From a virus: a stretch of DNA of 34,553 nucleotides. Of this stretch, positions 23,075-30,536 are shown in pieces. The notes under the pieces are model-generated. The model made no database searches. It worked only from the letters and a program-made list of their open reading frames with translations, and was not told the origin of the DNA. The position numbers were made by a program, and so were the translations under genes. The stretch is taken from positions 1-34,553 of the IMG/VR virus record IMGVR_UViG_3300035698_010668. One strand, written 5' to 3'. Every line of letters starts with the position of its first letter. Position 1 is the stretch's first letter.

Positions 23075-26000
23075 ATGGCTCTAGCACCATTACCACCGCT
23101 TCCCAGCCTAACCCACATCACCACCCCACGCAAGAGGCGGCACTCCACACCTGCGCAAATGCCCAATCAGGATGAGGAGAGCAGCCTGCTGGGGTCGGTG
23201 ATGGGTGGGCTGGAGTTTGCAGCCCTGACGCTGGACAAGCCGGGGGCTGCCGCGCGCGGGCTGATCTCCGGGGCAATGGGTGGACCCTGGGGTGGGGGGC
23301 TATTGAACCTCGTGCCGTTCTCGGACACGGTCGGGATCACTCGGCCGGACGAAAGGGTGTGGGGGCGGGACCTCGTCGAGCAGATGGGGGGGAGGAAGAA
23401 TAAGCCAGGCATCCTCAACACGTTCACGGACCCCACGGAGTTCGCCCTCGACACGGCGGGGCTGGGGCTGGAAGTCTTCACCGACCCCTTGATCTTGTTG
23501 ACGGGGCCAGGGAAGTCGCTGACGGCCAAGGGGATCAAGGCCTCCAAGCGGGTGGCCCCCAGGCTGGAGAAGGTTGCCGGCACGCTGGAAGCGGCGCTGG
23601 GCGGCGTGAGCCACAAGCTGGGCACGACGCCGATCGCCAAGGCCGACGAGATCGGCCAGGGCCTGCGGGGCGTGATGGGTCTGAAGGTCCCGTTCGCCAA
23701 GAACGCCTTCGCCACGTTCGGGGCCGGCAGCGAGACGGCGGCCAAATACTACGAGAAGTTGATGTATGCCCCTGGAGTGCGTCATTGGCGGTCCCTGTGG
23801 GCGCCGTCACTGCAGGGCATCTCTCATCCAGAAGGTGCCCGCGTGGCCGACAGGCAGTGGCACAAGCTGCACCAGGTGTCCGGGGCGATGGAGGACATGA
23901 TTCCCACGTTCCAGGAGTCGCAGAAGCGGCTGATGGGAGAGTTCGAGACGCTCTCAAAGCACCTCAGAACCACGGCCAACAAGGCGGGGGCCGACGAGTT
24001 CGACGCGCTGGTGAGGCATCTTGGCGAGACGTTCCCGATGATCGAGGGCAAGATGTCGCTGACGGCGGCCGACGTCAAGGGGATGCTGGTTCTTCCGCCT
24101 GGGATCGACATCGAAAAGCAGGCCGGTCGGTTCTCGGCGGAGTTGGCTACCTACATTGACCAGTTTCACCAGGTTAAGGACACGCTGTGGAGCAGGGCTC
24201 AAGACCTGGGGATCAAGGGGGAGTGGTTGGACGACGCGTTCGCGAGCCACGTCCCCCGTGGGCTCGACAAGCAAATGAAGGGGGCCCTGGACGGGATCCG
24301 CAGCCGGATGATGCTCAACACCCGCAACCCCAACGCGATCCGTCGTGCCGGGTCCCTGACTGACATGCCGGGGGCGACACTCGGCATCAATCGCGGTGCG
24401 ATGCACCCGTTCCACGGGGCGCTGTCCTCGGCGCCGAGGTCGAAAAACGTCACCAAGCCCACCATGGAGGGCGTCAAACAGGAGTTGTTCGCGGGCGTAT
24501 GGGCGGAAGTTCCCGGGACCGATAAGTTCGGCAGGATCCTGAAAACGTCGCCCAAGTCGGCCACGCTCCAGCAGATGAGCCACGACGGGAAGTACAGCGT
24601 GGAGGCGTTCAACCTCGCCGACTTGCGGCCGATGGACGCGGTCCCACCCAGCGCGATGGAAGCGATGCCTTCCATGCCCGTGCCGCAGCAGCAGACGTTG
24701 AAGGAACTCAAGGCCTGGTACCGGGCCAAGTACGGGGCCACCAAGGGCGTCTCGCTTCAGGAGATCAAGCGGCAGAACTACTTCGACGAGATCACGCTGC
24801 CGGCGATCAAGGAAAACAACGCGGCGGCGGCGATCAGCACGGCGGTAAAGCCGGACGGAACCAAGGCGATCCAGCATATCCCCGAGGTTCTCACCCCGGA
24901 CCTTGCGGACCAGTTGGATGTCACCATCCGACACCTCAACCGCCTCCCCGACAACGTGAGACAGAAGGGGCTGTTCACCAAGAGCTACGTGGAGGACCTG
25001 TTCGGCTACATGCACCACGCGGCGGAGAACATCGCCAACGCGGAAGTGATGCACGGGTTTCTGGGGCAGGCGTCGCGGAACATGGTTAAGGACCGGGTCC
25101 CGCTCAAGGACTCGGAGTTGTCGCTGGGCGATTCGTGGATGCGGACCGTGGGGACGGACGGCAAGCCCGCCCTGAACCACGAGGGGCTGCGGACGTTTAT
25201 GACGCGCAAGGGCGAGAAGGGTCTACCCGAGATCCCGAAGATGCCAAGAGAGAAGGATCTACTGGCGGCCGGGGTTCCGCAGGAGGAGATCGCCAAGGAG
25301 ATGGGCCTTGCACGCGATGCGATCGAGTCGGCCAAGGGAGTGATCCAGCAGCGTGCCGCCAACTACGCCGTCGACCGCAAGGTGACGGGGGCCCTGAACA
25401 CCTACGTGCAGGCAATGGACCCCAAGATGGAAGGCTTTCTGGCGGAGACATTCCGCGAATGGACGGCGGTCTGGAAGGCCAGCGCGACGACCATCTGGCC
25501 CGCGTTCCACATCAGAAACCTCGTGGATTCGGCGATCTTCCGCAATTGGGCCAGCGCCGGGAGTTCGTTCCCGATGTTCGGCAAGAACGGGCTAGTGCAG
25601 GCCAACCGCGAGTTCTGGAGGTTTGCCCGCGGCAAGGCATCGCTGGAGATGCGCGAGGAGATCGAGGCGATCGGACTGCTTTCCAACAGTCGATTCTGGG
25701 ACTCGGTGGGCGAGGTGGCCGGGGAAGCCGTCGAGGGTGCCGGTCGCGTGCCCACGCTGGCTGGGTTCAAGGTGAGCAAGGATGCGATGAAGGAGCCCGG
25801 GGCGCTGAACATCTTCAACATCCTTGGCGGGCCGAAGAAGGTCCCCACGCTCCGGCATCCGATCAAGGGCGCCAAGTACGCCACGCAGAACGTGTCGGCC
25901 AAGCTCGGGCAACAGGCGTTCGAGACGATCGAGGCCGCGGCAAGGGTGCCGGCCTACATCGCGCTCAGGCGCAACGGGTTTAGTCCGAGCCAGGCCAAGC

Positions 26001-26815
26001 TGTGGGTCAACACGGTCCACTTCGACTACTCCAAGGTCTCGCCGTTCGGTCGCAAGGTTCGCAAGGTCGTGCCGTTCTACGGATTCCTCTCAAACAACCT
26101 GCCTTACCAGATCAAGAGCCTCTTCGACCGCCCCGGGGGTCGCCACGCGCAGACGCTGCGGACGATCGCCGCCTTGCACCGCGAGGGTGGGACCTACCTG
26201 CCGGCCTGGATGCGCGAGAAGGTGGGGCTGCCAATGTCCACCGACGAGGAGGGCCGCACGCAGGTGATCCGCCAGTTGGGGCTCTCGATCGAGGACCTGG
26301 GCAATTACCAGTTCGAGGGCGGACACCCGGTCACGCGGCGTTCGGGAGAGAGGCTGCTGGCCCAGACGCATCCGCTGCTCTCGGCGGGCTACAAGCTGCT
26401 GTCCCAGCGCGACCCGTTCACCGGCCGGGACCTGAACTCGATGTACGGGCTGACCGGCAACACCACGGCCGACACCGCGATTCAGACGCTGCCCTACGCG
26501 CGGGCCCTGAGTGAGAGCCGCGTGGTCACCGACATTGCCTCGGGGCGGAAGTCCGGCCCGGTGGCGATCGGCGACTTCCTGACGGGGGTCAAGGTCGGGA
26601 CCTACGACCTGGAGGCGTGGCGGGCCATCGACCAGCAGCGGTTGCTCAGGCGGCTGATGGAAGAGAGCCCCGAGATCGGCACGCTGGAGGTGCCCTACGC
26701 GCGGGACAAGGAGGCGATCAGTCCCGATGCGGCTCGGAACCTGGAGATGTATCGGGCTCTCCAGGCAGCACTGTCGAAAGGTAGGGAAAAGCGCAAGGCG
26801 GGAGCCGCAAAGTGA
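23075..26815 (+). CDS. Large internal-virion/polyvalent-type protein (1246 aa)
   Basis: The N-terminus (~40-150) carries LDKPGAAARGLISG ... LGLEVFTDPLILLTGPG, a module shared with the ART-like virion protein. It continues in long amphipathic helices; around residue 808 it has WPAFHIRNLVDSAIFRNW, a motif I associate with internal virion and large polyvalent proteins, and around residue 998 KVVPFYGFLSNNLPYQIKSL. No signal peptide, no cysteine protease motif seen. Likely packed in the head and ejected with the DNA. The start is uncertain: the ATG at 23075 has no ribosome site upstream (its leader holds CCTCCTT, the antisense of the minus gene's site), and the ATG at 23159 would align better with the paralogue. 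Confidence 0.65.
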   Translation: MALAPLPPLPSLTHITTPRKRRHSTPAQMPNQDEESSLLGSVMGGLEFAALTLDKPGAAARGLISGAMGGPWGGGLLNLVPFSDTVGITRPDERVWGRDLVEQMGGRKNKPGILNTFTDPTEFALDTAGLGLEVFTDPLILLTGPGKSLTAKGIKASKRVAPRLEKVAGTLEAALGGVSHKLGTTPIAKADEIGQGLRGVMGLKVPFAKNAFATFGAGSETAAKYYEKLMYAPGVRHWRSLWAPSLQGISHPEGARVADRQWHKLHQVSGAMEDMIPTFQESQKRLMGEFETLSKHLRTTANKAGADEFDALVRHLGETFPMIEGKMSLTAADVKGMLVLPPGIDIEKQAGRFSAELATYIDQFHQVKDTLWSRAQDLGIKGEWLDDAFASHVPRGLDKQMKGALDGIRSRMMLNTRNPNAIRRAGSLTDMPGATLGINRGAMHPFHGALSSAPRSKNVTKPTMEGVKQELFAGVWAEVPGTDKFGRILKTSPKSATLQQMSHDGKYSVEAFNLADLRPMDAVPPSAMEAMPSMPVPQQQTLKELKAWYRAKYGATKGVSLQEIKRQNYFDEITLPAIKENNAAAAISTAVKPDGTKAIQHIPEVLTPDLADQLDVTIRHLNRLPDNVRQKGLFTKSYVEDLFGYMHHAAENIANAEVMHGFLGQASRNMVKDRVPLKDSELSLGDSWMRTVGTDGKPALNHEGLRTFMTRKGEKGLPEIPKMPREKDLLAAGVPQEEIAKEMGLARDAIESAKGVIQQRAANYAVDRKVTGALNTYVQAMDPKMEGFLAETFREWTAVWKASATTIWPAFHIRNLVDSAIFRNWASAGSSFPMFGKNGLVQANREFWRFARGKASLEMREEIEAIGLLSNSRFWDSVGEVAGEAVEGAGRVPTLAGFKVSKDAMKEPGALNIFNILGGPKKVPTLRHPIKGAKYATQNVSAKLGQQAFETIEAAARVPAYIALRRNGFSPSQAKLWVNTVHFDYSKVSPFGRKVRKVVPFYGFLSNNLPYQIKSLFDRPGGRHAQTLRTIAALHREGGTYLPAWMREKVGLPMSTDEEGRTQVIRQLGLSIEDLGNYQFEGGHPVTRRSGERLLAQTHPLLSAGYKLLSQRDPFTGRDLNSMYGLTGNTTADTAIQTLPYARALSESRVVTDIASGRKSGPVAIGDFLTGVKVGTYDLEAWRAIDQQRLLRRLMEESPEIGTLEVPYARDKEAISPDAARNLEMYRALQAALSKGREKRKAGAAK

Positions 26816-27455
26816 GGCAGCGGCGGATGTGCCGCCGGGCTTCCATCACTTGCCGCTTGGACATTCGATTCCCCTCGCAGTCGATGACCCTGGCGAATTC
26901 GTTGTGGGCCGTTCGGAGCCGGTCCCCCTCGTAGAGCCATTGCTGGCGGCGGAGCAATTTGTTCTGCAGCCGGTAGCGGGACATCCCGATCCCACGCCTC
27001 TTGCGCGACAGCCCGAGCCGATTCTTCTGCTTGCCCATCACGATCTGCAGGCACCACATCCGCGCGTCGGTGGCGGCCTTCGTCGGCTCCGGGGCGTCGA
27101 TCACCGCGCCGCGGGCTCGGAGCGAGGTAAACGCATGGCGGCACTCGGACACCGTGCGACCCAGCAGGATCCCCGATTGCATCACGAGGATGTCGCCCGG
27201 TTGGAGGTGTTCGATCAGCAGTCGCGTGTGGTAGCGGATGCCGAACTGCTCGGGGCAGCCCGGCTTGTAGCCGTCGCGAATCACATGCAAAAACACGCCG
27301 CGACCGAGACTCTCAAGCTCCCGGCCGCGGCGTTCTGCGTACTGGACCTGTTGGAAGATCCCGTCCTCGTACTGCCGCGTGCGGGCATAGCCCACGATCA
27401 CGGGGTTGGTGCGTGGGACGGAGAGGATCTCAGCGTCGGAGAGGTTACGATCCAT
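26718..27455 (-). CDS. Serine-recombinase-like protein lacking catalytic serine
   Basis: 245 aa, overlapping the end of the + 1246-aa gene by 98 bases. Residues 18-122 match the resolvase N-terminal fold: VIVGYARTRQYEDG (usually YARVS), then VFLHVIRDGYK, LLIEHLQPGDILVMQSG and LLGRTVSECRHAFTSLRARG. The catalytic Ser position (27) is Arg, and the usual DR before LGR is missing, although Arg25 and Arg100 remain. It is therefore probably not a working recombinase but may bind DNA through its basic C-terminus (SRKRRGIGMSRYRLQNKLLRR). It comes three bases after the 31-aa gene, so the two are likely co-expressed. Confidence 0.6.
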   Translation of the reverse strand: MDRNLSDAEILSVPRTNPVIVGYARTRQYEDGIFQQVQYAERRGRELESLGRGVFLHVIRDGYKPGCPEQFGIRYHTRLLIEHLQPGDILVMQSGILLGRTVSECRHAFTSLRARGAVIDAPEPTKAATDARMWCLQIVMGKQKNRLGLSRKRRGIGMSRYRLQNKLLRRQQWLYEGDRLRTAHNEFARVIDCEGNRMSKRQVMEARRHIRRCLTLRLPPCAFPYLSTVLPGEPDTSPGSEPHRD

Positions 27456-27458
27456 TGG

Positions 27459-27554
27459 TCATTTCCAGCAGGTGGTGAACGCGGAAAGCATCAACAGCAG
27501 GAAGGCCGCAATCAGCAGCCACCAGGCGCCGGGGTCGTCGTTGGGTTGGGTCAC
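27459..27554 (-). CDS. 31-aa single-span membrane peptide
   Basis: GTG at 27554 with AGGAG six bases upstream. The peptide has a polar front (TQPNDDPGAWW), one hydrophobic stretch (LLIAAFLLLMLSAF) and a short end TTCWK. The Cys near the end would be a poor lipobox. Gene length is below most annotation cut-offs. It lies directly after a terminator-like structure, so it would be made only when that is read through. Holin-like, toxin-like or regulatory roles are all possible; none is supported yet. Confidence 0.5.
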   Translation of the reverse strand: MTQPNDDPGAWWLLIAAFLLLMLSAFTTCWK

Positions 27555-27567
27555 GGGCTACTCCTGT

Positions 27568-27648
27568 AAAAAAGCCGACCGGCCCACGCGAGGGGTAGGA
27601 GACCCTGGCGCGGCACCGAGAGGGTGGACTCCCCAGCCACCGGTCGGC
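27568..27648 (-). terminator. Complex hairpin with U6 tail (terminator or structured RNA)
   Basis: In the minus RNA a perfect 9-bp stem (27640-27648 with 27574-27582) closes a 57-nt interior that can fold into two further hairpins: GTGG/CCAC, and CGCG plus GGGT with ACCC plus CGCG, giving a three-way junction. Six U follow at 27573-27568. It lies between the Cys4 gene and the 31-aa gene. A tRNA was considered and rejected because no T-loop is present. Confidence 0.6.
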
Positions 27649-27661
27649 GTGTACGGGGAAG

Positions 27662-27820
27662 CTACTCGGGGTCGATGCGGTTCAGCGTCTGTGCGTCCCG
27701 TTCTCGCTGCTCTTGCTTGCGTGTGCGTTTCCGCTCGCAATCGCCGCAGCGCTCTTCGCCGTCAGCTCCAGACGGCACACACACGCGGCGCTTGCCGCAG
27801 TCGTGGCATTTGGTTCGCAT
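27662..27820 (-). CDS. Small Cys4 zinc-binding protein (52 aa)
   Basis: Read on the minus strand: MRTKCHDCGKRRVC, then PSGADGEERCGDC, then a basic coiled tail (ERKRTRKQEQRERDAQTLN). CxxC and CxxC with an intervening Cys form a zinc knuckle. GGAGGA sits about eight bases upstream of the ATG. The strong basic helix after the zinc module suggests nucleic-acid binding. Too small for most gene callers. Confidence 0.65.
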   Translation of the reverse strand: MRTKCHDCGKRRVCVPSGADGEERCGDCERKRTRKQEQRERDAQTLNRIDPE

Positions 27821-27853
27821 CGCTTCATCCTCCGGGGTTAGTGGTCCAGGACT

Positions 27854-27876
27854 CCGCGCCGCTCACGACGGCGCGG
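27854..27876 (-). other. Intergenic hairpin
   Basis: CCGCGCCG (27854-27861) pairs with CGGCGCGG (27869-27876), 8 bp, 7-nt loop, in the gap between the 58-aa and 52-aa Cys4 genes. No U tract, so it is not a standard terminator. Confidence 0.6.
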
Positions 27877-27885
27877 GCTCGCGGA

Positions 27886-28062
27886 TCACTTCCGCTTCTT
27901 GGGGCTCTTCGGGCCCTCAAGCAACAGGACGGACGGGGCTTCGCCCGGATCGGCGCCGGCGGCGCACATGTCGTCCTGCAATTCTCCTGCCGCAGTGTTG
28001 ACGATCCACTGCTTGACCCAGTCGACCAGCGGGCGAAGAGTCAGTTTCGGAAGGCTTATCAT
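27886..28062 (-). CDS. Small hypothetical protein (58 aa)
   Basis: The ATG at 28062 has GAGGAGGAG upstream. The protein starts MISLPKLTLRPLVDWVKQW, which is an amphipathic helix, continues with an Ala/Asp/Gly part (ELQDDMCAAGADPGEAP) and ends basic (PKSPKKRK). No membrane span long enough to be certain. It follows the covarying leader hairpin at 28071-28121. No family recognised. Confidence 0.55.
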   Translation of the reverse strand: MISLPKLTLRPLVDWVKQWIVNTAAGELQDDMCAAGADPGEAPSVLLLEGPKSPKKRK

Positions 28063-28070
28063 ACGATCTC

Positions 28071-28121
28071 CTCCTCGGGGTTGTCGCGGCCTCTACCCGG
28101 CCGCTGGGGTTGTACGCTTGG
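28071..28121 (-). repeat. 51-nt leader repeat, copy 1
   Basis: Identical to 28291-28341 at 45 of 51 positions. It holds the stem GCGGCC/GGCCGC (28086-28091 with 28099-28104), ACAACCCC on both sides when read on the minus strand, and ends at the GAGGAG ribosome site. The differing stem bases are compensated on the opposite arm. Confidence 0.85.
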
Positions 28122-28122
28122 G

Positions 28123-28281
28123 TCAGGCGTCGAATGCCTCAGACGCATCTGCGCATAAGTCGGGCCGGTGTCGCCGCAGATCAGATTCGACGATTTCCCA
28201 GCGATCTCGCACGGGATCGTATAGCCCGCAGTCCACAGGCAGGCCCATATCTCGCCGGAGTGCGTCGGATATTAAGATCAT
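28123..28281 (-). CDS. Small hypothetical protein (52 aa)
   Basis: ATG at 28281 with GAGGAGG upstream. Begins MILISDALRRDMGLPVDCGL and continues YDPVRDRWEIVESDLRRHR, then DLCADASEAFDA. Predominantly helical, no membrane segment. It lies between the two 51-nt repeats. No family recognised. Confidence 0.55.
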   Translation of the reverse strand: MILISDALRRDMGLPVDCGLYDPVRDRWEIVESDLRRHRPDLCADASEAFDA

Positions 28282-28290
28282 CGCTCTCGC

Positions 28291-28341
28291 CTCCTCGGGG
28301 TTGTCGCCGGCTTCACCCGCCGGCTGGGGTTGTACGCTTGG
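28291..28341 (-). repeat. 51-nt leader repeat, copy 2
   Basis: Stem GCCGGC/GCCGGC (28306-28311 with 28319-28324) with a seven-nt loop. Compared with copy 1, two base pairs are swapped from G-C to C-G on both arms at once, so the fold is kept. It lies ahead of the 52-aa gene at 28123. Confidence 0.85.
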
Positions 28342-28357
28342 AACACCGCGGGCCTCG

Positions 28358-28377
28358 GCGCCCCGTTGCCGGGGCGC
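28358..28377 (-). other. Intergenic hairpin
   Basis: GCGCCCC (28358-28364) pairs with GGGGCGC (28371-28377), 7 bp with a 6-nt loop. It follows a 15-bp element at 28340-28354 that is repeated at 28961-28975, also beside a hairpin. Confidence 0.6.
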
Positions 28378-28392
28378 TTGGGCTCGGGGTGG

Positions 28393-28938
28393 TTAGGCGT
28401 CGGTTTTGGCGTCCATCGTGCCGTTGTCGCGGTGCCACTCAATCGCCTCGTCGTCGAGCATCGTGTATCCCACCGTGTCGTGATCGCCGGGGTTCCGCTG
28501 GCTGCCGGTACGGTGCTCGGTGCGATGCAGGCCACAGCGCCGGCAGTGCTGGCTGACGCTGATCGCCGTGCCACCATGCCCCCAGACGCCGGGGTTCTCG
28601 TCGCAGCCACCTTCACCCTTGCCGGTCCAGTCGTGGTCCTCGGGGTTGGTCCCGCACCCTGCCACCTCGTAGCCGTCGTAGCAGGCGGCGCGAATCAGCG
28701 CCTCGTGGTTGGGTTCGATCTCCACGGTATGGCAGCCCTCGTCGATCTCGTCGCCGTCCTCGTCGGTCAGCGTCCAGCGTACGTCGATCGCGGCGCCATC
28801 ATCGCCCCACTCACCTCCGGCGCACCAGTCCTCGCATTCGGCAGGGGCCTGCTCGGCGGCCTGCTCGGCAGTGTCCGCTTCGATCTCGCTGGTCTCGTTA
28901 GTGCAGTCGTCTCGCATTCTCAGTTGGTAGGTCGCCAT
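28393..28938 (-). CDS. Conserved phage/plasmid protein with zinc-binding Cys residues (181 aa)
   Basis: The ATG at 28938 (after GGAGG) is preferred to a longer GTG-type start because the protein begins MATYQLRMRDD. The core DHDWTGKGEGGCDENPGVW followed by HCRRCGLHRTEHRTGSQRN and NPGDHDTVGY is a recognisable sequence of small phage and plasmid proteins of unknown function; the CxxC and His residues can hold zinc. The N-terminal half is acidic (EIEADTAEQAAEQAPAECED). No enzymatic motif known to me. Confidence 0.65.
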   Translation of the reverse strand: MATYQLRMRDDCTNETSEIEADTAEQAAEQAPAECEDWCAGGEWGDDGAAIDVRWTLTDEDGDEIDEGCHTVEIEPNHEALIRAACYDGYEVAGCGTNPEDHDWTGKGEGGCDENPGVWGHGGTAISVSQHCRRCGLHRTEHRTGSQRNPGDHDTVGYTMLDDEAIEWHRDNGTMDAKTDA

Positions 28939-28960
28939 CGCATCACCTCCAGGGTTAGGG

Positions 28961-28996
28961 GGAACACCGCGGGCCATGCCCCCGCCGCAACGGGGG
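28961..28996 (-). other. Leader element and hairpin ahead of 28938 gene
   Basis: It comprises the 15-bp repeat copy (28961-28975) and a hairpin CCCCCG (28979-28984) with CGGGGG (28991-28996). The same 15 bases occur at 28340-28354 next to another hairpin. Confidence 0.6.
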
Positions 28997-29011
28997 TTAG
29001 GTGCAAGGTGG

Positions 29012-29215
29012 TTAGATCACAACGTCGGCGTCCTGAATTTGTCGGCCGGTCTTGGTTGCCACGCGATGGACCGGGACGCGAAACTCCGGCTCGTCGCCAG
29101 GCGTGCCGCGCCATAGCTCGTTGTCGCCGTAGTCGGTGATCGAGATTTCCAGAACCTCTACCACGTCGCCGGTGGGGCCGTCGGGGCCAAGTGTTTCGGT
29201 GCCGTAGACTTTCAT
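29012..29215 (-). CDS. Small hypothetical protein (67 aa)
   Basis: ATG at 29215 with AGGAGGA upstream. It starts MKVYGTETLGPDGPTGDVVE and continues ISITDYGDNELWRGTP, EFRVPVHRVATKTG. Strand-rich, acidic first half, no membrane segment. No family recognised. A large hairpin pair lies directly upstream (29246-29296). Confidence 0.55.
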   Translation of the reverse strand: MKVYGTETLGPDGPTGDVVEVLEISITDYGDNELWRGTPGDEPEFRVPVHRVATKTGRQIQDADVVI

Positions 29216-29245
29216 CGCTCTTCCTCCTGCTTGGGTGAACGGAAA

Positions 29246-29296
29246 CCGCCAGGCCACCCGTAACGAGAGGGCAGCCAGGCGGGCCCCGTGGGGCCC
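29246..29296 (-). other. Two intergenic hairpins ahead of 29215 gene
   Basis: One hairpin closes with CCGCC (29246-29250) and GGCGG (29278-29282), with further pairing inside. The second is GGGCCCC and GGGGCCC (29281-29287, 29290-29296). Since they share bases at 29281-29282, they may be alternative folds. No U tract follows either. Confidence 0.55.
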
Positions 29297-29303
29297 TGGG
29301 GTG

Positions 29304-29627
29304 TTAGCGGAGTGACGCGGCGCCGCAGGAGTCAACCCACTTCAAGCCGCACTCATCGTCGAATAGGTTGCCCCGGGCGTGCTTCGCCGGTCCCTTCCAG
29401 CCGGCCGGTTTCAGGATGTCGCCGTTGGTCGTGTCGATGAACACGTGCGCGGATCGGCTGGAGCCGTTCACGTCGGCCCGTACCACGCGAATGTATCGCT
29501 TGCCGCGCGACAACTCCAGCCGCGGCGGGTCCAGGTTGGAATAGTTGGCCGCGAAGTAGTCGTCAATTTTGGACTGGGCGCCAGTCAGCCAGATTGCCAA
29601 TCGCTCCTCGAAGTCTTCTCGGATCAT
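29304..29627 (-). CDS. Hypothetical protein (107 aa)
   Basis: Start ATG at 29627 overlaps the stop of the DUF3560 gene (ATGA), so translation is coupled. N-terminal helix IREDFEERLAIWLTGAQSKIDDY, then a strand region RGKRYIRVVRADVNGSSRSAHVFIDT, then KPAGWKGPAKHARGN. The 'GDILKPAGWK.P.KHARGN' ending resembles small phage proteins next to DUF3560 genes. No specific role. Confidence 0.6.
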   Translation of the reverse strand: MIREDFEERLAIWLTGAQSKIDDYFAANYSNLDPPRLELSRGKRYIRVVRADVNGSSRSAHVFIDTTNGDILKPAGWKGPAKHARGNLFDDECGLKWVDSCGAASLR

Positions 29628-30457
29628 ACTGCACCCCCTTTGAGCAACTCGGGCAGGGCCTCGGCGGCCCATGTGGCGTACATCCGGCCATTGCCGTTCA
29701 GGTGTCGCACCCACGCCAGCCGGGATTTTGCCCACCGCCAGCCGTGGGCCTTCAGGTATGTGCGCACGGGTTCGGCCGGCTTGCCGTCAAACACGATCAA
29801 CACGCGGCCCCACTCGGAATCCTCTTCGATCGTGAAGCCGTCGCCCTCGATCGGCTCGGCCTCGGGAGTGTCTTGGCGGGTCTCAAGTTCGGCGATACGT
29901 TCCTTGATCCGCTTCATGTTGCCGTTGTTGTTGGTCAGGTGGTAGGTGTAGGGGGCACGATCCAGGAAGTCGCGGGCCATGTCCAAGCGGGCCTTGGAAA
30001 TCGCTTCCACCGTGACGCCAAGCCTGCCCGCGATCCGCTCCCATGCCGGCAGGTCGTCAGGCTTCGGCTTGCCTTCCTTCCGCCAAGCCGCGTTGATGCG
30101 CTTCATGCTATCATGCAGCCGCTCCATGCCTGCCAGCTTCTCGCGCAGCTTGTCCAGGGCCTCGGGATCGTCGCTGCTGATGCTGCGGTTGTTCTCTGCG
30201 GCCTCGGCCTTGGCCTCGTAGTGCTGGGCCATTTGCTGGGCCTGATAGCTCTTGCCGTGCTGCCGGTCGATGCGGTCGCGGTAGCGGCGGTCTGCGGCCT
30301 CGGAGTGGTGCCCTACTAGGATCGGCTGGCCAAAGGGAATCACGCTCTGCATCTTGCGGGCCTGCTCGTGGTGGGCCACACTCTCGGCCGTTGCCCTGGT
30401 TGCACGCTCTTTCAGGCGTTCAATGCGTGCCTGCCGTCGTGCCTCGAATTCGTTCAT
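29624..30457 (-). CDS. DUF3560-family protein
   Basis: 277 aa. The N-terminal ~70 residues are a charged helix (EARRQARIERLKERATRATA) followed by IPFGQPILVGHHSEAADRRYR, the hallmark segment of DUF3560. The middle is helical with heptad-like pattern; the C-terminus has EWGRVLIVFDGKP, GWRWAKSRLAWVRHLNGNGR, which is the second conserved part of the family. DUF3560 proteins are found on plasmids and phages and have no proven function; roles near DNA handling have been suggested but I treat that as open. It overlaps the next gene by ATGA. Confidence 0.75.
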   Translation of the reverse strand: MNEFEARRQARIERLKERATRATAESVAHHEQARKMQSVIPFGQPILVGHHSEAADRRYRDRIDRQHGKSYQAQQMAQHYEAKAEAAENNRSISSDDPEALDKLREKLAGMERLHDSMKRINAAWRKEGKPKPDDLPAWERIAGRLGVTVEAISKARLDMARDFLDRAPYTYHLTNNNGNMKRIKERIAELETRQDTPEAEPIEGDGFTIEEDSEWGRVLIVFDGKPAEPVRTYLKAHGWRWAKSRLAWVRHLNGNGRMYATWAAEALPELLKGGAV

Positions 30458-30501
30458 TGTCTCAATCTCCTACATCGGGGGTAACGTAACAGAAACCAAG
30501 G

Positions 30502-30523
30502 GGCGGGGATGCCAAGCCCCGCC
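30502..30523 (-). other. Intergenic hairpin
   Basis: GGCGGGG (30502-30508) pairs with CCCCGCC (30517-30523), 8-nt loop, between the 89-aa gene and the DUF3560 gene, upstream of its leader. Confidence 0.6.
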
Positions 30524-30536
30524 GGCTGGGTTGCTG

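Noticed and set aside
27558-27740. 60-aa minus ORF covering the three-way junction
   Set aside because: It is out of frame with the better Cys4 ORF and encodes a Pro/Arg/Thr mixture typical of a GC-rich shadow frame.
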